Shown here: piece by piece, positions 27,087-36,427 of the stretch | Layout: every line of letters starts with the position of its first letter | Numbering within the stretch: position 1 is the first letter of the stretch | DNA from: Dethiosulfatarculus sandiegensis | GTDB lineage: Bacteria > Desulfobacterota > Desulfarculia > Desulfarculales > Desulfarculaceae | Direction of reading: 5' to 3' | DNA: 64,000 nt | Assembly: GCF_000931935.2 (NCBI RefSeq) | Contig: NZ_AZAC01000019.1 | Coordinates: 1-64,000, forward strand | The notes under the pieces: generated by a model | Databases searched by the model: none | What the model was told of the DNA's origin: nothing | What the model saw: only the letters and a program-made list of their open reading frames with translations | Translations under genes and position numbers: made by a program

Positions 27087-27335
27087 TATCATCCCAGATG
27101 CAGTCATTAAAAATTCCCCCTGTTATTCAGCGAATAAACCAGCAAGAGATAGTAAAAAACAACCTATTTTAAGTAACATTTTTCAGGAAATTTAGGTACA
27201 AATTTAATATCAATTTAAAAATATTAAGGAAGCGCAAAAACAGGAAGAGGTGCAAATTGAATTTACAAGGAATAATAGAACAAGACGATCACCGGTAGCC
27301 ATAAAAGGTATGGATTATTGCCCGGTAAGGTATTC

Positions 27336-28022
27336 TTACAGATGGGCGACCTGATTCCGGCCCTTTCCCTTGGCCATGTACAGGGCGTGGTCAGCCCTGG
27401 TCAGAACTGAATCAAGGGTGTCTTTTTTCTGGTATTGGGCAAGGCCGAAACTCATGGTTATTCTGAACTCCTCTCCCTCATGGGAAAAAGAGGCCTCGGC
27501 AACGATTTTCTTTATCTTCTCCGCAGTGTGAATCGCCGGCCCCAGGTTGGTGTGTGGCATGAGAAATAAAAATTCTTCACCACCCCACCGGGCCACCACA
27601 TCGGAACTCCTCAAATTATTGATCAAAAGCCGGGTTATCCCCCTAAGCGCCAAATCACCGCAATTATGGCCGTAGGTATCATTGATTGTTTTAAATTTAT
27701 CTATATCCGCAATACAGACCGACACGCCCTCCCCATATCGTTCAAAACGGGCAATCTCCTCCTTCAAACGCTGGGTGGCGTACCTGCGGTTAAAAAGCCC
27801 GGTTAAGTGATCGGTTACAGACTGCCTTTCATATTTGTCTTTCAAGTCTCTCAGTTCAGCCTGAATACCGTCCGATATGCGGGATATCTTCTCCAGCCGG
27901 CTCTCAAGCTTTTGATAATAATCAAATAAACAAATCAGTTCCGGATAAAGTTCCTTCTTTTCCATCTCCGGCTCGGCCAGCCTGGCTTTCAGATCCCCTA
28001 TAAAATGATTGAAGCTGGCCAC
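27336..28022 (-). CDS. siaD: Diguanylate cyclase, SiaD-like (last gene of siaABCD-type operon)
   Basis: 228 residues. An N-terminal helical segment (1-60) leads to a coiled-coil linker and a GGDEF domain (about 65-228). The active site reads ARWGGEEF, and the inhibitory RxxD site is present as RSSD five residues upstream, so an active, product-inhibited cyclase is expected. The length and the N-terminal partner-binding segment match SiaD, which is switched on by binding SiaC. It starts three bases after the SiaC-like stop, so translation is coupled. It makes c-di-GMP, which promotes aggregation and biofilm. Confidence 0.85.
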   Translation of the reverse strand: MASFNHFIGDLKARLAEPEMEKKELYPELICLFDYYQKLESRLEKISRISDGIQAELRDLKDKYERQSVTDHLTGLFNRRYATQRLKEEIARFERYGEGVSVCIADIDKFKTINDTYGHNCGDLALRGITRLLINNLRSSDVVARWGGEEFLFLMPHTNLGPAIHTAEKIKKIVAEASFSHEGEEFRITMSFGLAQYQKKDTLDSVLTRADHALYMAKGKGRNQVAHL

Positions 28023-28025
28023 GGG

Positions 28026-28409
28026 TTACTCCCTTTTTTGCTGGGCAATAATGTTAAAGGGCATGGTGTAATCCTCTTCAAACTCCTCTGCCGTATCCAA
28101 AGCCCGGTCATTGTCCTCGTCATAAAACCAGTTCAGGGTTATATCGTGGCCATTGCCATGGGCTTCTTCCAGAACATCCAATAACTCCAGCATACATTTC
28201 ACACTGCTGGTGTTCATGTAGATCAGATACAGGTCAAGGGTTATCGTTTTGACCTCTTTCACATAGGCACTTATCCACTCGATGATGGGCTTGAAAAAAT
28301 CCAACGTATTTTCAGGATATGATTCTCCCGATATCTTGAGCGGCCCGCTTTGGGGATCAAATTCCACAGAAGGGGTGGAAGAAGTTTTTTCTATTATCAA
28401 ACTGTTCAT
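28026..28409 (-). CDS. siaC: SiaC-like regulatory protein (DUF1987)
   Basis: 127 residues, the family length. FDPQSGPLKISGESYPEN at the start and YLIYMNTSSVKCMLELLD are DUF1987 hallmarks. Thr67 in NTSS corresponds to the phosphorylated Thr of Pseudomonas aeruginosa SiaC. In that system the unphosphorylated form binds and activates SiaD, SiaB phosphorylates it, and SiaA reverses this. It is placed between the SiaB- and SiaD-like genes with gaps of 11 and 3 bases. Confidence 0.9.
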   Translation of the reverse strand: MNSLIIEKTSSTPSVEFDPQSGPLKISGESYPENTLDFFKPIIEWISAYVKEVKTITLDLYLIYMNTSSVKCMLELLDVLEEAHGNGHDITLNWFYDEDNDRALDTAEEFEEDYTMPFNIIAQQKRE

Positions 28410-28420
28410 TACCTTTTTCC

Positions 28421-28969
28421 TTAAACCAGCACCGTCAGGCTGTAAAAACTAAACTCTGCATCCACTTCCCTTATGGAATGCTGAAGTGGAGCTTTGGCGG
28501 TGCGGGCCATATCAATCAACCCCAAACCGGCTCCCAAGGCGCCTTCCGGCATGGGCTTTCTGGCCTGCTCTTTGTAAAGCGCGCGCAGCTCTTTGCGGTC
28601 CAAGGTGTTCAAATATTCCAGCCAGTCGATGAGCTTTTGGGCATCTTGTTTTTTAATCATATTGCCCGAGCTGACACTGTAATCCACTCCAGCCTTGGCT
28701 ATGGTTACCATCCCGGTGGTGAGAAGCACCTGGTCCGGGCAGTCCTTAAAGGCTGTGGTTACGTAGTTCTTCACATTCTGGGCCTGCTCCACAAATACGG
28801 AAAAAACCCGCATGGTATCGGAAGCCTTTAACTTTTCATCTTCCAGATGCCCCCTTATAGCTTTACCCAGCTCCTCTATTATCTTGTGGGTAAAAGGTCC
28901 GCTGAAGGTGATGAGTATGCCCTTTTCCCGAAATTTTTTAGTCAGGTCAAATAAATCCAATTTACTCAT
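28421..28969 (-). CDS. siaB: SiaB-like kinase (DUF6272)
   Basis: 182 residues with a GHKL-like kinase fold. An N-box-like motif FVEQAQNVKNY (about 58-68) and the late motif GLGLIDMARTA (about 148-158) are visible. In the known system SiaB phosphorylates SiaC, as anti-sigma-factor kinases of the SpoIIAB type do with their partners. It follows the SiaA-like gene after 105 bases that hold an inverted repeat, a larger gap than elsewhere in the operon. Confidence 0.85.
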   Translation of the reverse strand: MSKLDLFDLTKKFREKGILITFSGPFTHKIIEELGKAIRGHLEDEKLKASDTMRVFSVFVEQAQNVKNYVTTAFKDCPDQVLLTTGMVTIAKAGVDYSVSSGNMIKKQDAQKLIDWLEYLNTLDRKELRALYKEQARKPMPEGALGAGLGLIDMARTAKAPLQHSIREVDAEFSFYSLTVLV

Positions 28970-29001
28970 AGTTCGCCCCTAAAATTACAAAGGACTTTTA
29001 G

Positions 29002-29074
29002 CAGGGTGTAAAAAACGCCCAGCTATGCGGGCCATGCCCCCCCCAAAAAATGCTTCGGCTTTTTCAACACCCTG
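29002..29074. other. Inverted repeat with C8/G8 run inside the sia operon
   Basis: CAGGGTGT (29002-29009) pairs with ACACCCTG (29067-29074), extended by A/T runs on the inner sides. The loop contains an eight-base C run on the plus strand (29037-29044). It lies directly behind the siaA-like stop. It may stabilise mRNA or attenuate the downstream kinase-adaptor-cyclase genes; the homopolymer could vary in length. The arm resembles 182-195. Confidence 0.5.
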
Positions 29075-31060
29075 TTAAGCCCGGAAGCCGAAGAAGACAA
29101 GGTCGTCTCTCTGCTCCCTTGGCCCGGAGTATTCTAAAAGCACTTTATAAACAGCCTCCCCCTGCCTTTCAAGAGGCAAATTCGCAAGAGACTCCAGGAA
29201 GTTTATAAAACGTCTACTGCCAAAAGGCAGACCACTTTTTCCACCGGGCTGATCAAGAATACCGTCTGATGCTAAATAAAACACCTTTCCTTTCAGCCCG
29301 GTTATCTGGTGTCTGGTAAAGACGTAATTATCGGGAGACCTACGGTATCCCAAGCCTTTTCTGTCCGGCTTGATAACCGTGACTTTACCATTCTCCCTAA
29401 TATATATAGACATACCGGCTCCGGCAAATATCATTTCGTCATTATGATCGGGAAGGTAGCAGATTCCTATATCCAGGCCGCTGTCCACCGGAGAAGCGGG
29501 GTCATGGTTCAGGGTTTTTTTCACCAAAAGATTCAACTCGGTTAAGACGAGAGAGGGATCGGTGGGGGAAACAGTTTTCAGCGCCCTTTTTAAAAGCGCC
29601 TGAACACTCATCACCATCAAGGCTCCGGGCACACCGTGGCCTGTGCAGTCTCCCACCACTATAATCCTTCCGCTGGGTGTACGGGTTACAAAATACATAT
29701 CCCCGCCGACCAAGTCTTTGGGCTGCCACACCAATACATGCTCCGGGAATATTGCCTTCAAGTACTCATCAGCAGGCAGCACCCCTTGCAAAATAATCCG
29801 GGCATAATTGATGCTGTCGGTCATCCTTTGATTGGAAAATTCCAAGGCCTGGTTGGCCAAAGTAAGGCTTTTGGTCCTTTCTTCGACCATATCCTCCAGG
29901 TTCTCTGTATATTGCCTCACCTGAACAGCCATTTGCCCAAAAGATCTGCTAAGAGCACCGATCTCATCATTTTTGTCTTCCGGCAGATCCACCTGGTAAT
30001 TTCTTTGGGAAATCAATTCAGCTGAATCTGATAGCCTGGAAAGAGGCATTAACATTTCCCGTCTTACAAACCAGCTTATCAAAAAGACCGCAATTCCCAG
30101 CAAGACCAGCATCAGCCCCAGGACAGGAGTAAAGGTTTTAAGGTCTAATATTTTGGGCAGATCAATCAGCACAAAACATTGCCAGCCTAGGTTGGCCAAC
30201 CTCACTCCCGAGGCGAGATAGGATTTTCCGTCAACATTTATCTTAAAGGTTTCGACCTGTTGGGTCCCTTTATCCAATGCCGCCAGATGAGAGGCGAACC
30301 TCTCTTTATCCTCTTGGCTTTCCAACAAGTCGAAGATCTTAATTTTTTTACCGCTTTGCTTGGCCCTGGCATTGGCCTCGATATAGGTCGGATTTTTATA
30401 GGCGCTGATATTGCCTTCGCGGTCCAAGAGGATAATATCCACCCCCTCTTCGCTCTGATAAACCACGTCTTTCAGAAAACCGGTAAGGTCAAGACCTGTG
30501 CCGGTAACCCCCACTTTTTCGCCCCGATTTTTAATAATGACATTTATCCAGATTTTAACAGTCTGCAAAAAGACGTTGATATCCAGGTTCAGTTCATAAT
30601 CATCAACTTCCTTGAGCATCCGATAAAACCAGGCGTCTTTTTCAACCTTCCCGTGTAAGGTGTAACGATGCCGAAGAGGATCATATTTGTTTGCACGATC
30701 ATTAAAGTAATAGTGGCCTGAGTGGCTCATGGCCAAAAAATAGTTATGATTTTTGAAGTGCTTCTTAAAGCTCTCCAATTCGGACAAGGCCAGGGATTTT
30801 ATACGTTTATCTGATTCATCCGTGCACCATTTTTTTATGATCGGTGAATCCGCCAATTTGAGGGCCAGGGCGATTTCCTTCTCCACCAGGGCCTCCACCC
30901 GGCTTTTCTCCCTCAACACCCTGTTTACCGCGTAACTTGTCCCCAGCTCGTCTACTATGGGTTGCCCCAAAACCATGAAGCCAAAGGTAATCAAACCACC
31001 CATGGCCAAGAAAATAACCAGGACCATTGTATTCATTTTGCGGGTAAGGCTTTGGCGCAT
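29075..31060 (-). CDS. siaA: SiaA-like membrane phosphatase (sensor, HAMP, PP2C/SpoIIE)
   Basis: 661 residues. Transmembrane helix 1 (about 11-32), a periplasmic dCACHE-type sensor (about 40-305), helix 2 (about 312-330), a HAMP segment (about 332-385), a coiled coil and a PP2C/SpoIIE phosphatase domain (about 430-661). Metal-binding acids are seen in GDMYFV, VVGDCTGHGVPGALM and QRDDLVFFGFR, so activity is expected. By analogy it dephosphorylates SiaC and so turns on the cyclase. GGGGAAAG precedes the ATG at 31060. First gene of the operon, divergent from the GGDEF-EAL gene. Confidence 0.9.
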   Translation of the reverse strand: MRQSLTRKMNTMVLVIFLAMGGLITFGFMVLGQPIVDELGTSYAVNRVLREKSRVEALVEKEIALALKLADSPIIKKWCTDESDKRIKSLALSELESFKKHFKNHNYFLAMSHSGHYYFNDRANKYDPLRHRYTLHGKVEKDAWFYRMLKEVDDYELNLDINVFLQTVKIWINVIIKNRGEKVGVTGTGLDLTGFLKDVVYQSEEGVDIILLDREGNISAYKNPTYIEANARAKQSGKKIKIFDLLESQEDKERFASHLAALDKGTQQVETFKINVDGKSYLASGVRLANLGWQCFVLIDLPKILDLKTFTPVLGLMLVLLGIAVFLISWFVRREMLMPLSRLSDSAELISQRNYQVDLPEDKNDEIGALSRSFGQMAVQVRQYTENLEDMVEERTKSLTLANQALEFSNQRMTDSINYARIILQGVLPADEYLKAIFPEHVLVWQPKDLVGGDMYFVTRTPSGRIIVVGDCTGHGVPGALMVMSVQALLKRALKTVSPTDPSLVLTELNLLVKKTLNHDPASPVDSGLDIGICYLPDHNDEMIFAGAGMSIYIRENGKVTVIKPDRKGLGYRRSPDNYVFTRHQITGLKGKVFYLASDGILDQPGGKSGLPFGSRRFINFLESLANLPLERQGEAVYKVLLEYSGPREQRDDLVFFGFRA

Positions 31061-31620
31061 TTGTTCTTTCCCCTGGTTTTGCCATCTGTCTCCTGCTTTT
31101 AGAGCAGAGAGTTGTCTGTGAATTCCACTCGGTTATAAGGAGCACACAGGTCCCGAAAACGTAAAAAGTAGTATTCACATGGGCCTGACAGGCAAAGTTG
31201 ACCATACCTATTAAAACCGTTAATATATTTAAGCAGATACCTAACCATATTTCTTTATAACTTCTACTAGGAGGCGTTTTCGGCTCCGGCAGCTGTTATT
31301 CTTAAGTCGGAATAATTCTAAAAAGTTAATATATAGTGGAACAAAGGATGCCTCTAAGGTATTTTATCTAAAACGTTTGCCTTATCAAAGAGTTATATAT
31401 TCTAAGAAAAAAGAGTAATCATAGGTGATCCGTTTTTATTAGTCTTAGGCCGGATTCTATAGGCACGCTCCAAGATAAGCCAATACCGGCCAAGCAACCG
31501 AATTAATAGAGTATTTCAATAAAGGTTTTCTTCCAAAAGGATTTTTTGCCTTCTGGCAGTCAAAAAACGCGAGCAGGCCGAAAAAGACGGACTCCTCAGG
31601 ATAAGCGCGGGAACAGGTGA
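31061..31620. promoter_or_regulatory. Divergent control region between sia operon and GGDEF-EAL gene
   Basis: 560 AT-rich bases without a gene. Promoters for both directions must lie here. I see no clear -35/-10 pair or sigma54 box. A shared control region would let one regulator set both synthesis and breakdown of c-di-GMP (inference). Confidence 0.4.
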
Positions 31621-34551
31621 ATGGAAACAAAGAGCGCCCACACAGAACTCAGGCGCATGCTGGAGAAACTGGTTTTCAACAGAATGCCAAACAGCCCAGG
31701 CCTTGGTCTAGAGTTCTTGGAGAACGGTCTTTATAAACTCATCGTTAAAAACACCCCTGGTATCCATCTGATTCTGGATACTGACTTTCAAATAATATTT
31801 ATCTCCGATTCCATATCGCGCAACCTGGGTTATGCTCCCGGCCCCTGCGAGCCCATGCCGTGGGAAAATCTTGTCCATCCCGGAGACCTCAAGCAATTTT
31901 CAGTCAGCCACCTAAAAAATCAAGATTTTTCGAAAAAAACAGATGCCCTGCCCATTAGAGTAAAAGAAAAAAATGGTCAATACCTTTGGGCGGACGTTAT
32001 TTTTTCATCTCTTTTAGATGATCAGGAGATACCACGCGGGTATTTGGTCAGCTTAAAAAATCTGCACCCAAAAGCCATAAGGGACAATGCGCGCAGGCTT
32101 TCCGAGGAACAGTGCCGCATCCTGATTCAGGCCATGCCGGACATAGTTTGTTTCAAAGACGCCAAGGGGCGTTGGATTATGGCCAATCAGGCTGAAATTG
32201 ACCTGTTCGGCCTAAAGGACATTGACTATCAAGGCCTTACAAATGAAGAACTGGCCGATCTGATCCACCCGCTATTCAAGCCCATTTTCGAGACAGGCTT
32301 TGAGACGGATAATCGGGCCTGGCAGCAGCGGGAGCCCACCCGCTATGAAGAAATAATCCCCTTACCTCAAGGCGGACAAAAAATCCTGGATACTTTCAAG
32401 ATACCCTTGTTTGAAGACGACGGCACAAAAATGGGTCTGGTTGTTTTGGGCCGGGACATAACCAAAAGAAAAACAGCCCACGACGCCCTTCAAAAGAGCC
32501 GTGAAAACCTAAACAGGGCCCAACAAATATCCCAGATAGGCAGTTGGGACTGGGACCTGGAAACAAATGAACTCATCTGGTCTGACCAGACCTACCGCAT
32601 CCTGGGGCTTGCCCCCCAAAGCATCCCCCCTTCAGTCACCTACATCTTGGGGGCAACTCACCCGGAAGACCGCGAGTTGCTAAGAAGGGCCATAGATAAT
32701 TCCATTGGTCAGGGCCAAAATTTCGACATAGGACACCGCATAATAAAAGCCGACCAAAGCATGGCTTATGTTAATTCAATTAATAAAGTCGTAAAAGACG
32801 CCTCCGGGGCTGTGGTCAGATTAGTCGGCACTTTGCAGGACATAACCACCTGGAAACAAGCCAACAGCCAGTTGACCTTGGCTAAAAAGGCTTTTGACGA
32901 GGCCCTGGAAGGCATACTGGTCACAAACAATAAAAACCACATAATCATGGTGAACCGGGCCTTTACCATAATAACCGGTTATCACGAAGAAGAAGTTCTG
33001 GGCAAAACTCCCCGTATTCTCAAATCAAAGCGCCATAACCGGCAATTTTATGAAGAAATGTGGGAGAGCCTGAGCACCTACGGCGAGTGGCGGGGAGAAA
33101 TTTGGAACAGACGTAAAAGCGGTGAGGCCTATCCCCAATGGAGCACCATCACCACAATCAAAGACAGTTTGGGCCGGGTCGACAAATACGTCGCCATCTT
33201 TCACGACCTTTCTGACATAAAAAGTAAGGAAGAGGAACTTCACCATCAGTCATATCACGACGCGCTGACCGGATTACCGAACCGAAAACTCCTGGTCGAT
33301 CGCCTGAATCGGGCCCTAAATCAAGCCAAAAACGATCAGAGGCACCTGGCTGTCATTTCCCTGGATTTAGATGAGTTCAAGACCGTCAACAACAGCCTGG
33401 GGCATTTGGCAGGCGACTCCCTTTTACAGAAGGTTGCCAGCCGTTTGACCCAAAATACTCATCATCCCGACTTGATCTGCCGTTTGGGGGCTGATGAATT
33501 TGTTTTAGTAACCCCAGGCCTTAAACATCCAGAGGACGCCATATTTGAGGCCACCCATATTCAGGAACTCTTTAAGTCGCCTTTTATTGTAGATGACAAT
33601 GAAATCATTCTCACAGCCTCTTTGGGAATCGCCGTTTGCAATCACCAGGATTTCTCACCGGATCCGGAATCATTAATTAAAAACGCGGACCTGGCCTTGA
33701 GTTGGGCCAAGCAGGACGGGAGGGGGAAACACCGCTTTTTTACTGAAACCATGGATGCCGAAGCCGTCAAACGGCTCAAAATGGAAAACGATCTCAGACG
33801 ATCCTTGGCAAATAACGAAATTTTAGTTTATTTCCAGCCCAAGGTCTCCTGCCCTGATGGGCACATACTGGGAATGGAGGCGCTGGTCCGCTGGCAGAAA
33901 AACGGAAAACTGATCTCGCCTGCGGACTTTGTCCCACTTGCCGAAGACGTGGGGTTGATTGTTCCGATCGGCAGATATGTGCTGACCAAATCGTGTCAGT
34001 TAACTGAAAAATGGCGCAAAAGCACTGGTCAGAACCTGAAGGTTGCGGTCAATGTCTCGGCCCGGCAATTTAAGGATGACGATCTTATTCAAGCAGTGGA
34101 GGATGCCCTTTCGGAAACCGGCCTGCCCATATCAGCCCTGGAGTTGGAGGTCACGGAAAGCGCCTTGATGCAGAACCCCGAAGCGACCAAGAAAGTCCTG
34201 GAAGAATTACGAAAAATGGGCGCCACCATCGCCTTGGACGACTTTGGCACCGGCTACTCTTCCTTGTCATATCTTCGCTTCTTCCCCATTGACGTGCTTA
34301 AGATAGACAAGTCCTTTGTGGACGGCGCGCCTGCCGATCAGGATGCCAACATGCTTCTACGGGCAATTTTGGCAATGGCCCAGGGATTGAAGCTGCGAGT
34401 GGTGGCTGAAGGCGTGGAATCCGCAGATCAGGTGCGTTTCCTGCACAGCCTGGGGGCAAACAGCATACAGGGATATTATTTCAGCCGTCCCTTGCCGGAT
34501 CAGGAAATGGGATCTCTATTGGCAAAAAAAGTCGTCTTTACTGTAGACTAA
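31621..34551 (+). CDS. Multi-PAS GGDEF-EAL protein, probably a c-di-GMP phosphodiesterase
   Basis: 976 residues, no membrane helix. Four PAS/PAC units (about 45-155, 160-285, 295-415, 420-540) precede GGDEF (about 545-705) and EAL (about 715-965). The cyclase signature reads GADEF instead of GGDEF and there is no RxxD site, so synthesis is probably lost. The EAL domain is complete: MEALVRW, the NVSARQF segment, DDFGTGYSSLSYL and KIDKSFVDG. It therefore probably degrades c-di-GMP in response to a cytoplasmic PAS signal. It is transcribed away from the sia operon, whose last gene makes c-di-GMP. Confidence 0.9.
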   Translation: METKSAHTELRRMLEKLVFNRMPNSPGLGLEFLENGLYKLIVKNTPGIHLILDTDFQIIFISDSISRNLGYAPGPCEPMPWENLVHPGDLKQFSVSHLKNQDFSKKTDALPIRVKEKNGQYLWADVIFSSLLDDQEIPRGYLVSLKNLHPKAIRDNARRLSEEQCRILIQAMPDIVCFKDAKGRWIMANQAEIDLFGLKDIDYQGLTNEELADLIHPLFKPIFETGFETDNRAWQQREPTRYEEIIPLPQGGQKILDTFKIPLFEDDGTKMGLVVLGRDITKRKTAHDALQKSRENLNRAQQISQIGSWDWDLETNELIWSDQTYRILGLAPQSIPPSVTYILGATHPEDRELLRRAIDNSIGQGQNFDIGHRIIKADQSMAYVNSINKVVKDASGAVVRLVGTLQDITTWKQANSQLTLAKKAFDEALEGILVTNNKNHIIMVNRAFTIITGYHEEEVLGKTPRILKSKRHNRQFYEEMWESLSTYGEWRGEIWNRRKSGEAYPQWSTITTIKDSLGRVDKYVAIFHDLSDIKSKEEELHHQSYHDALTGLPNRKLLVDRLNRALNQAKNDQRHLAVISLDLDEFKTVNNSLGHLAGDSLLQKVASRLTQNTHHPDLICRLGADEFVLVTPGLKHPEDAIFEATHIQELFKSPFIVDDNEIILTASLGIAVCNHQDFSPDPESLIKNADLALSWAKQDGRGKHRFFTETMDAEAVKRLKMENDLRRSLANNEILVYFQPKVSCPDGHILGMEALVRWQKNGKLISPADFVPLAEDVGLIVPIGRYVLTKSCQLTEKWRKSTGQNLKVAVNVSARQFKDDDLIQAVEDALSETGLPISALELEVTESALMQNPEATKKVLEELRKMGATIALDDFGTGYSSLSYLRFFPIDVLKIDKSFVDGAPADQDANMLLRAILAMAQGLKLRVVAEGVESADQVRFLHSLGANSIQGYYFSRPLPDQEMGSLLAKKVVFTVD

Positions 34552-34865
34552 GAAAACCTCTCTTAAATCATTCCCTGTTTATTTTCTATTCCCTAAAACA
34601 TTTTCCTTGGCCCGAAATTTTTACAATTGACAGAAACATAAGTCCGAGTCTCTGCCTGTGAGGCACAATTCGCCTTTAGATCCCCTTTCTGCCGACCCAA
34701 AATTCAAGCCGCTTAATCGCAAAGACAGAAAATTAAGCTCCGGATTTGAAATTGAACCGGGAGTTATTATCTTGAAAATTAAAAGATGGGGTCGTTTCTC
34801 GAAGGAGTGCCAACCCCATGAACCGCATATAGATTACCGAAAACTTCCAAAGAGGAGGTGTAGAA
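34552..34865. promoter_or_regulatory. Upstream region of the Hsp20 gene
   Basis: 314 bases without a gene. I find no CIRCE element (TTAGCACTC-N9-GAGTGCTAA) and no clear sigma32 promoter. A long AGAGGAGGTG ribosome site stands at the right end and fixes the Hsp20 start. Confidence 0.3.
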
Positions 34866-35309
34866 ATGGCAAATCTGACCACACGCGAGGGGCGTCCCTG
34901 GTGGATGACACCATTTGGCCGTGAGCCCATGGGAGATATCTTCTCTGACCGCCTGTGGACCGAATGGCCTCGCCAGATGGAAGAACAGTGGCAGCCAGAC
35001 CTGGAACTCAAGGAAAGGGACGGCAAATATTTTCTGAGAGCTGAACTGCCCGGAATGGAAAAGGACAAGCTGAAGGTGGTGATTGATGGTGACAGAATAA
35101 CCATCAGCGGTGAAAAGGCCTATGAGAAAGAGGAAGAAGGAGAAACTTTTTACCTGAAAGAGGCCCGCTACGGAAAATTCAGCCGTAGTTTGCGCCTGCC
35201 GGTGGAGATCGATTCCAAGGCGGTAAAGGCCAAGCTCAAAAACGGCGTCTTAAACCTGGAATTGCCGCAAAAGGCAGAGGAAAAGGCCAAAAGCATAGAG
35301 ATCTCCTGA
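34866..35309 (+). CDS. Small heat-shock protein, Hsp20/alpha-crystallin family
   Basis: 147 residues. The alpha-crystallin domain (about 38-130) begins at WQPDLELKERDGKYFLRAEL and includes PGMEKDKLKVVIDGDRITIS. It ends with the family A-x-x-x-NGVL motif (KAKLKNGVLNLELP) and a short C-terminal IEIS tail. It is an ATP-independent holdase that keeps unfolding proteins soluble. AGAGGAGGTG lies just before the ATG. A single-gene unit with its own hairpin terminator. Confidence 0.95.
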   Translation: MANLTTREGRPWWMTPFGREPMGDIFSDRLWTEWPRQMEEQWQPDLELKERDGKYFLRAELPGMEKDKLKVVIDGDRITISGEKAYEKEEEGETFYLKEARYGKFSRSLRLPVEIDSKAVKAKLKNGVLNLELPQKAEEKAKSIEIS

Positions 35310-35345
35310 TGGGTTCAACCAGAAGAAATATCAAATAAAACAAGA

Positions 35346-35371
35346 GGCTCCGGGTTGCAGGGCCCGGAGCC
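35346..35371 (+). terminator. Hairpin behind hsp20
   Basis: GGCTCCGGG at 35346-35354 pairs with CCCGGAGCC at 35363-35371. The U run is weak, but the position 36 bases after the stop supports termination. Confidence 0.65.
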
Positions 35372-35573
35372 CCTCAGGTCATCATGGGAATTCGGCTAAG
35401 ACTCGTCATCGCTTGGAGATGCTCACGGACAATCATTAAATCAACATACCCGCCAACCTTTTAGCAAATCACCTGTCTATCCGGTTTTGCTAAATATCCC
35501 CGCTCTTCCTTGGTTCTAATGGTGGAAATGAAAATTATCACCCGCCCGGACTATGGATCGGTAAAAGGCATCT

Positions 35574-36074
35574 TCATTTTTTCACCGTCTGGAGCTTATC
35601 ATCGGCATTTATTTGCGGAGCAGCCGATTTTTGTGCCGACAAGTAGGCAGGTCTGCCGTTTTTAACTACAGCCTGATAATAGCCGTAAGCCGCACCCTCG
35701 CATGCCTTTCTCTGGGGCAGATCCCAAAAGGCGTCATAAACCTTTTGGCACTGTTTTTTCATGTCTTTATAAAATTTTTTATCACAGCTTGACCTGGATC
35801 TGCCATAGGTGTCGTAGCAATCATCATGGCGTTTGCATGCATTGTAAAACCCCACAGGCTTTAGCAATTTACTGTCCAGGGATTTAATATGCCGCACCGG
35901 CCTTGGCGGCCAATAGTCTGGGACCAGATGACTCCGCCAGTCATTTTCGGCCCCGCAATGCTGCCCAGCTGAAGCCGCTTCAGGTGTGTACAGAATTACA
36001 ATCAAACAAATACATAAATAAATCAAATACTTAAGGCTTATTGCAAGGTTTTTCGGAAAGGTAGACACCTGCAT
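35574..36074 (-). CDS. Secreted phospholipase A2-like protein
   Basis: 166 residues. The signal peptide spans about 1-36 (ISLKYLIYLCICLIVILYTP, then EAASA). The catalytic His-Asp pair sits in NACKRHDDCYDTYG, the hallmark of small PLA2 enzymes, and further Cys residues (SSCDKKF, KKQCQ, KACEG, HCGAEN) fit disulfides. It would cut the sn-2 ester of phospholipids in the periplasm or outside. Such prokaryotic PLA2 proteins are scarce in this kind of bacterium. It is a solitary gene between hsp20 and the divergent MarR gene. Confidence 0.75.
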   Translation of the reverse strand: MQVSTFPKNLAISLKYLIYLCICLIVILYTPEAASAGQHCGAENDWRSHLVPDYWPPRPVRHIKSLDSKLLKPVGFYNACKRHDDCYDTYGRSRSSCDKKFYKDMKKQCQKVYDAFWDLPQRKACEGAAYGYYQAVVKNGRPAYLSAQKSAAPQINADDKLQTVKK

Positions 36075-36427
36075 AGCCCCCTTTCAAGCGTTGCGCGGAC
36101 CTTACCTATCATGCACAGATTACAAACAAAAGTCTACTGATACTAGGCATTCCCTTATCAGGGGCCAACACAGCAAACCCGGCAATAACTTGCCGACCAA
36201 CAATCACAGGAAAATAACACCAATCTGCAGAATGCTTCGTTTTTCTTGTATTTTCAGCTTGATGTATAAATTTTACACATTGGTTCATTCCGGCAACCTT
36301 GACATCTGCTTTGCGTCGTGATAGTTTGATCGCAAACCATATCGCCACGAATCATATAAATAACAATGTGATCCTTTTTTATAAACCATTTTTATTTACC
36401 GGCGCATTGCGCAAAAGTTTCAGATAA
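36075..36427. promoter_or_regulatory. Divergent region before the betaine-transport regulator
   Basis: 353 bases, no gene. TGTATAAATTTTACA at 36263-36277 is an imperfect palindrome that could be an operator for the MarR protein. GCGCATTGCGC at 36402-36412 is a second short palindrome near the start codon. Both are suggestions only. Confidence 0.3.
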
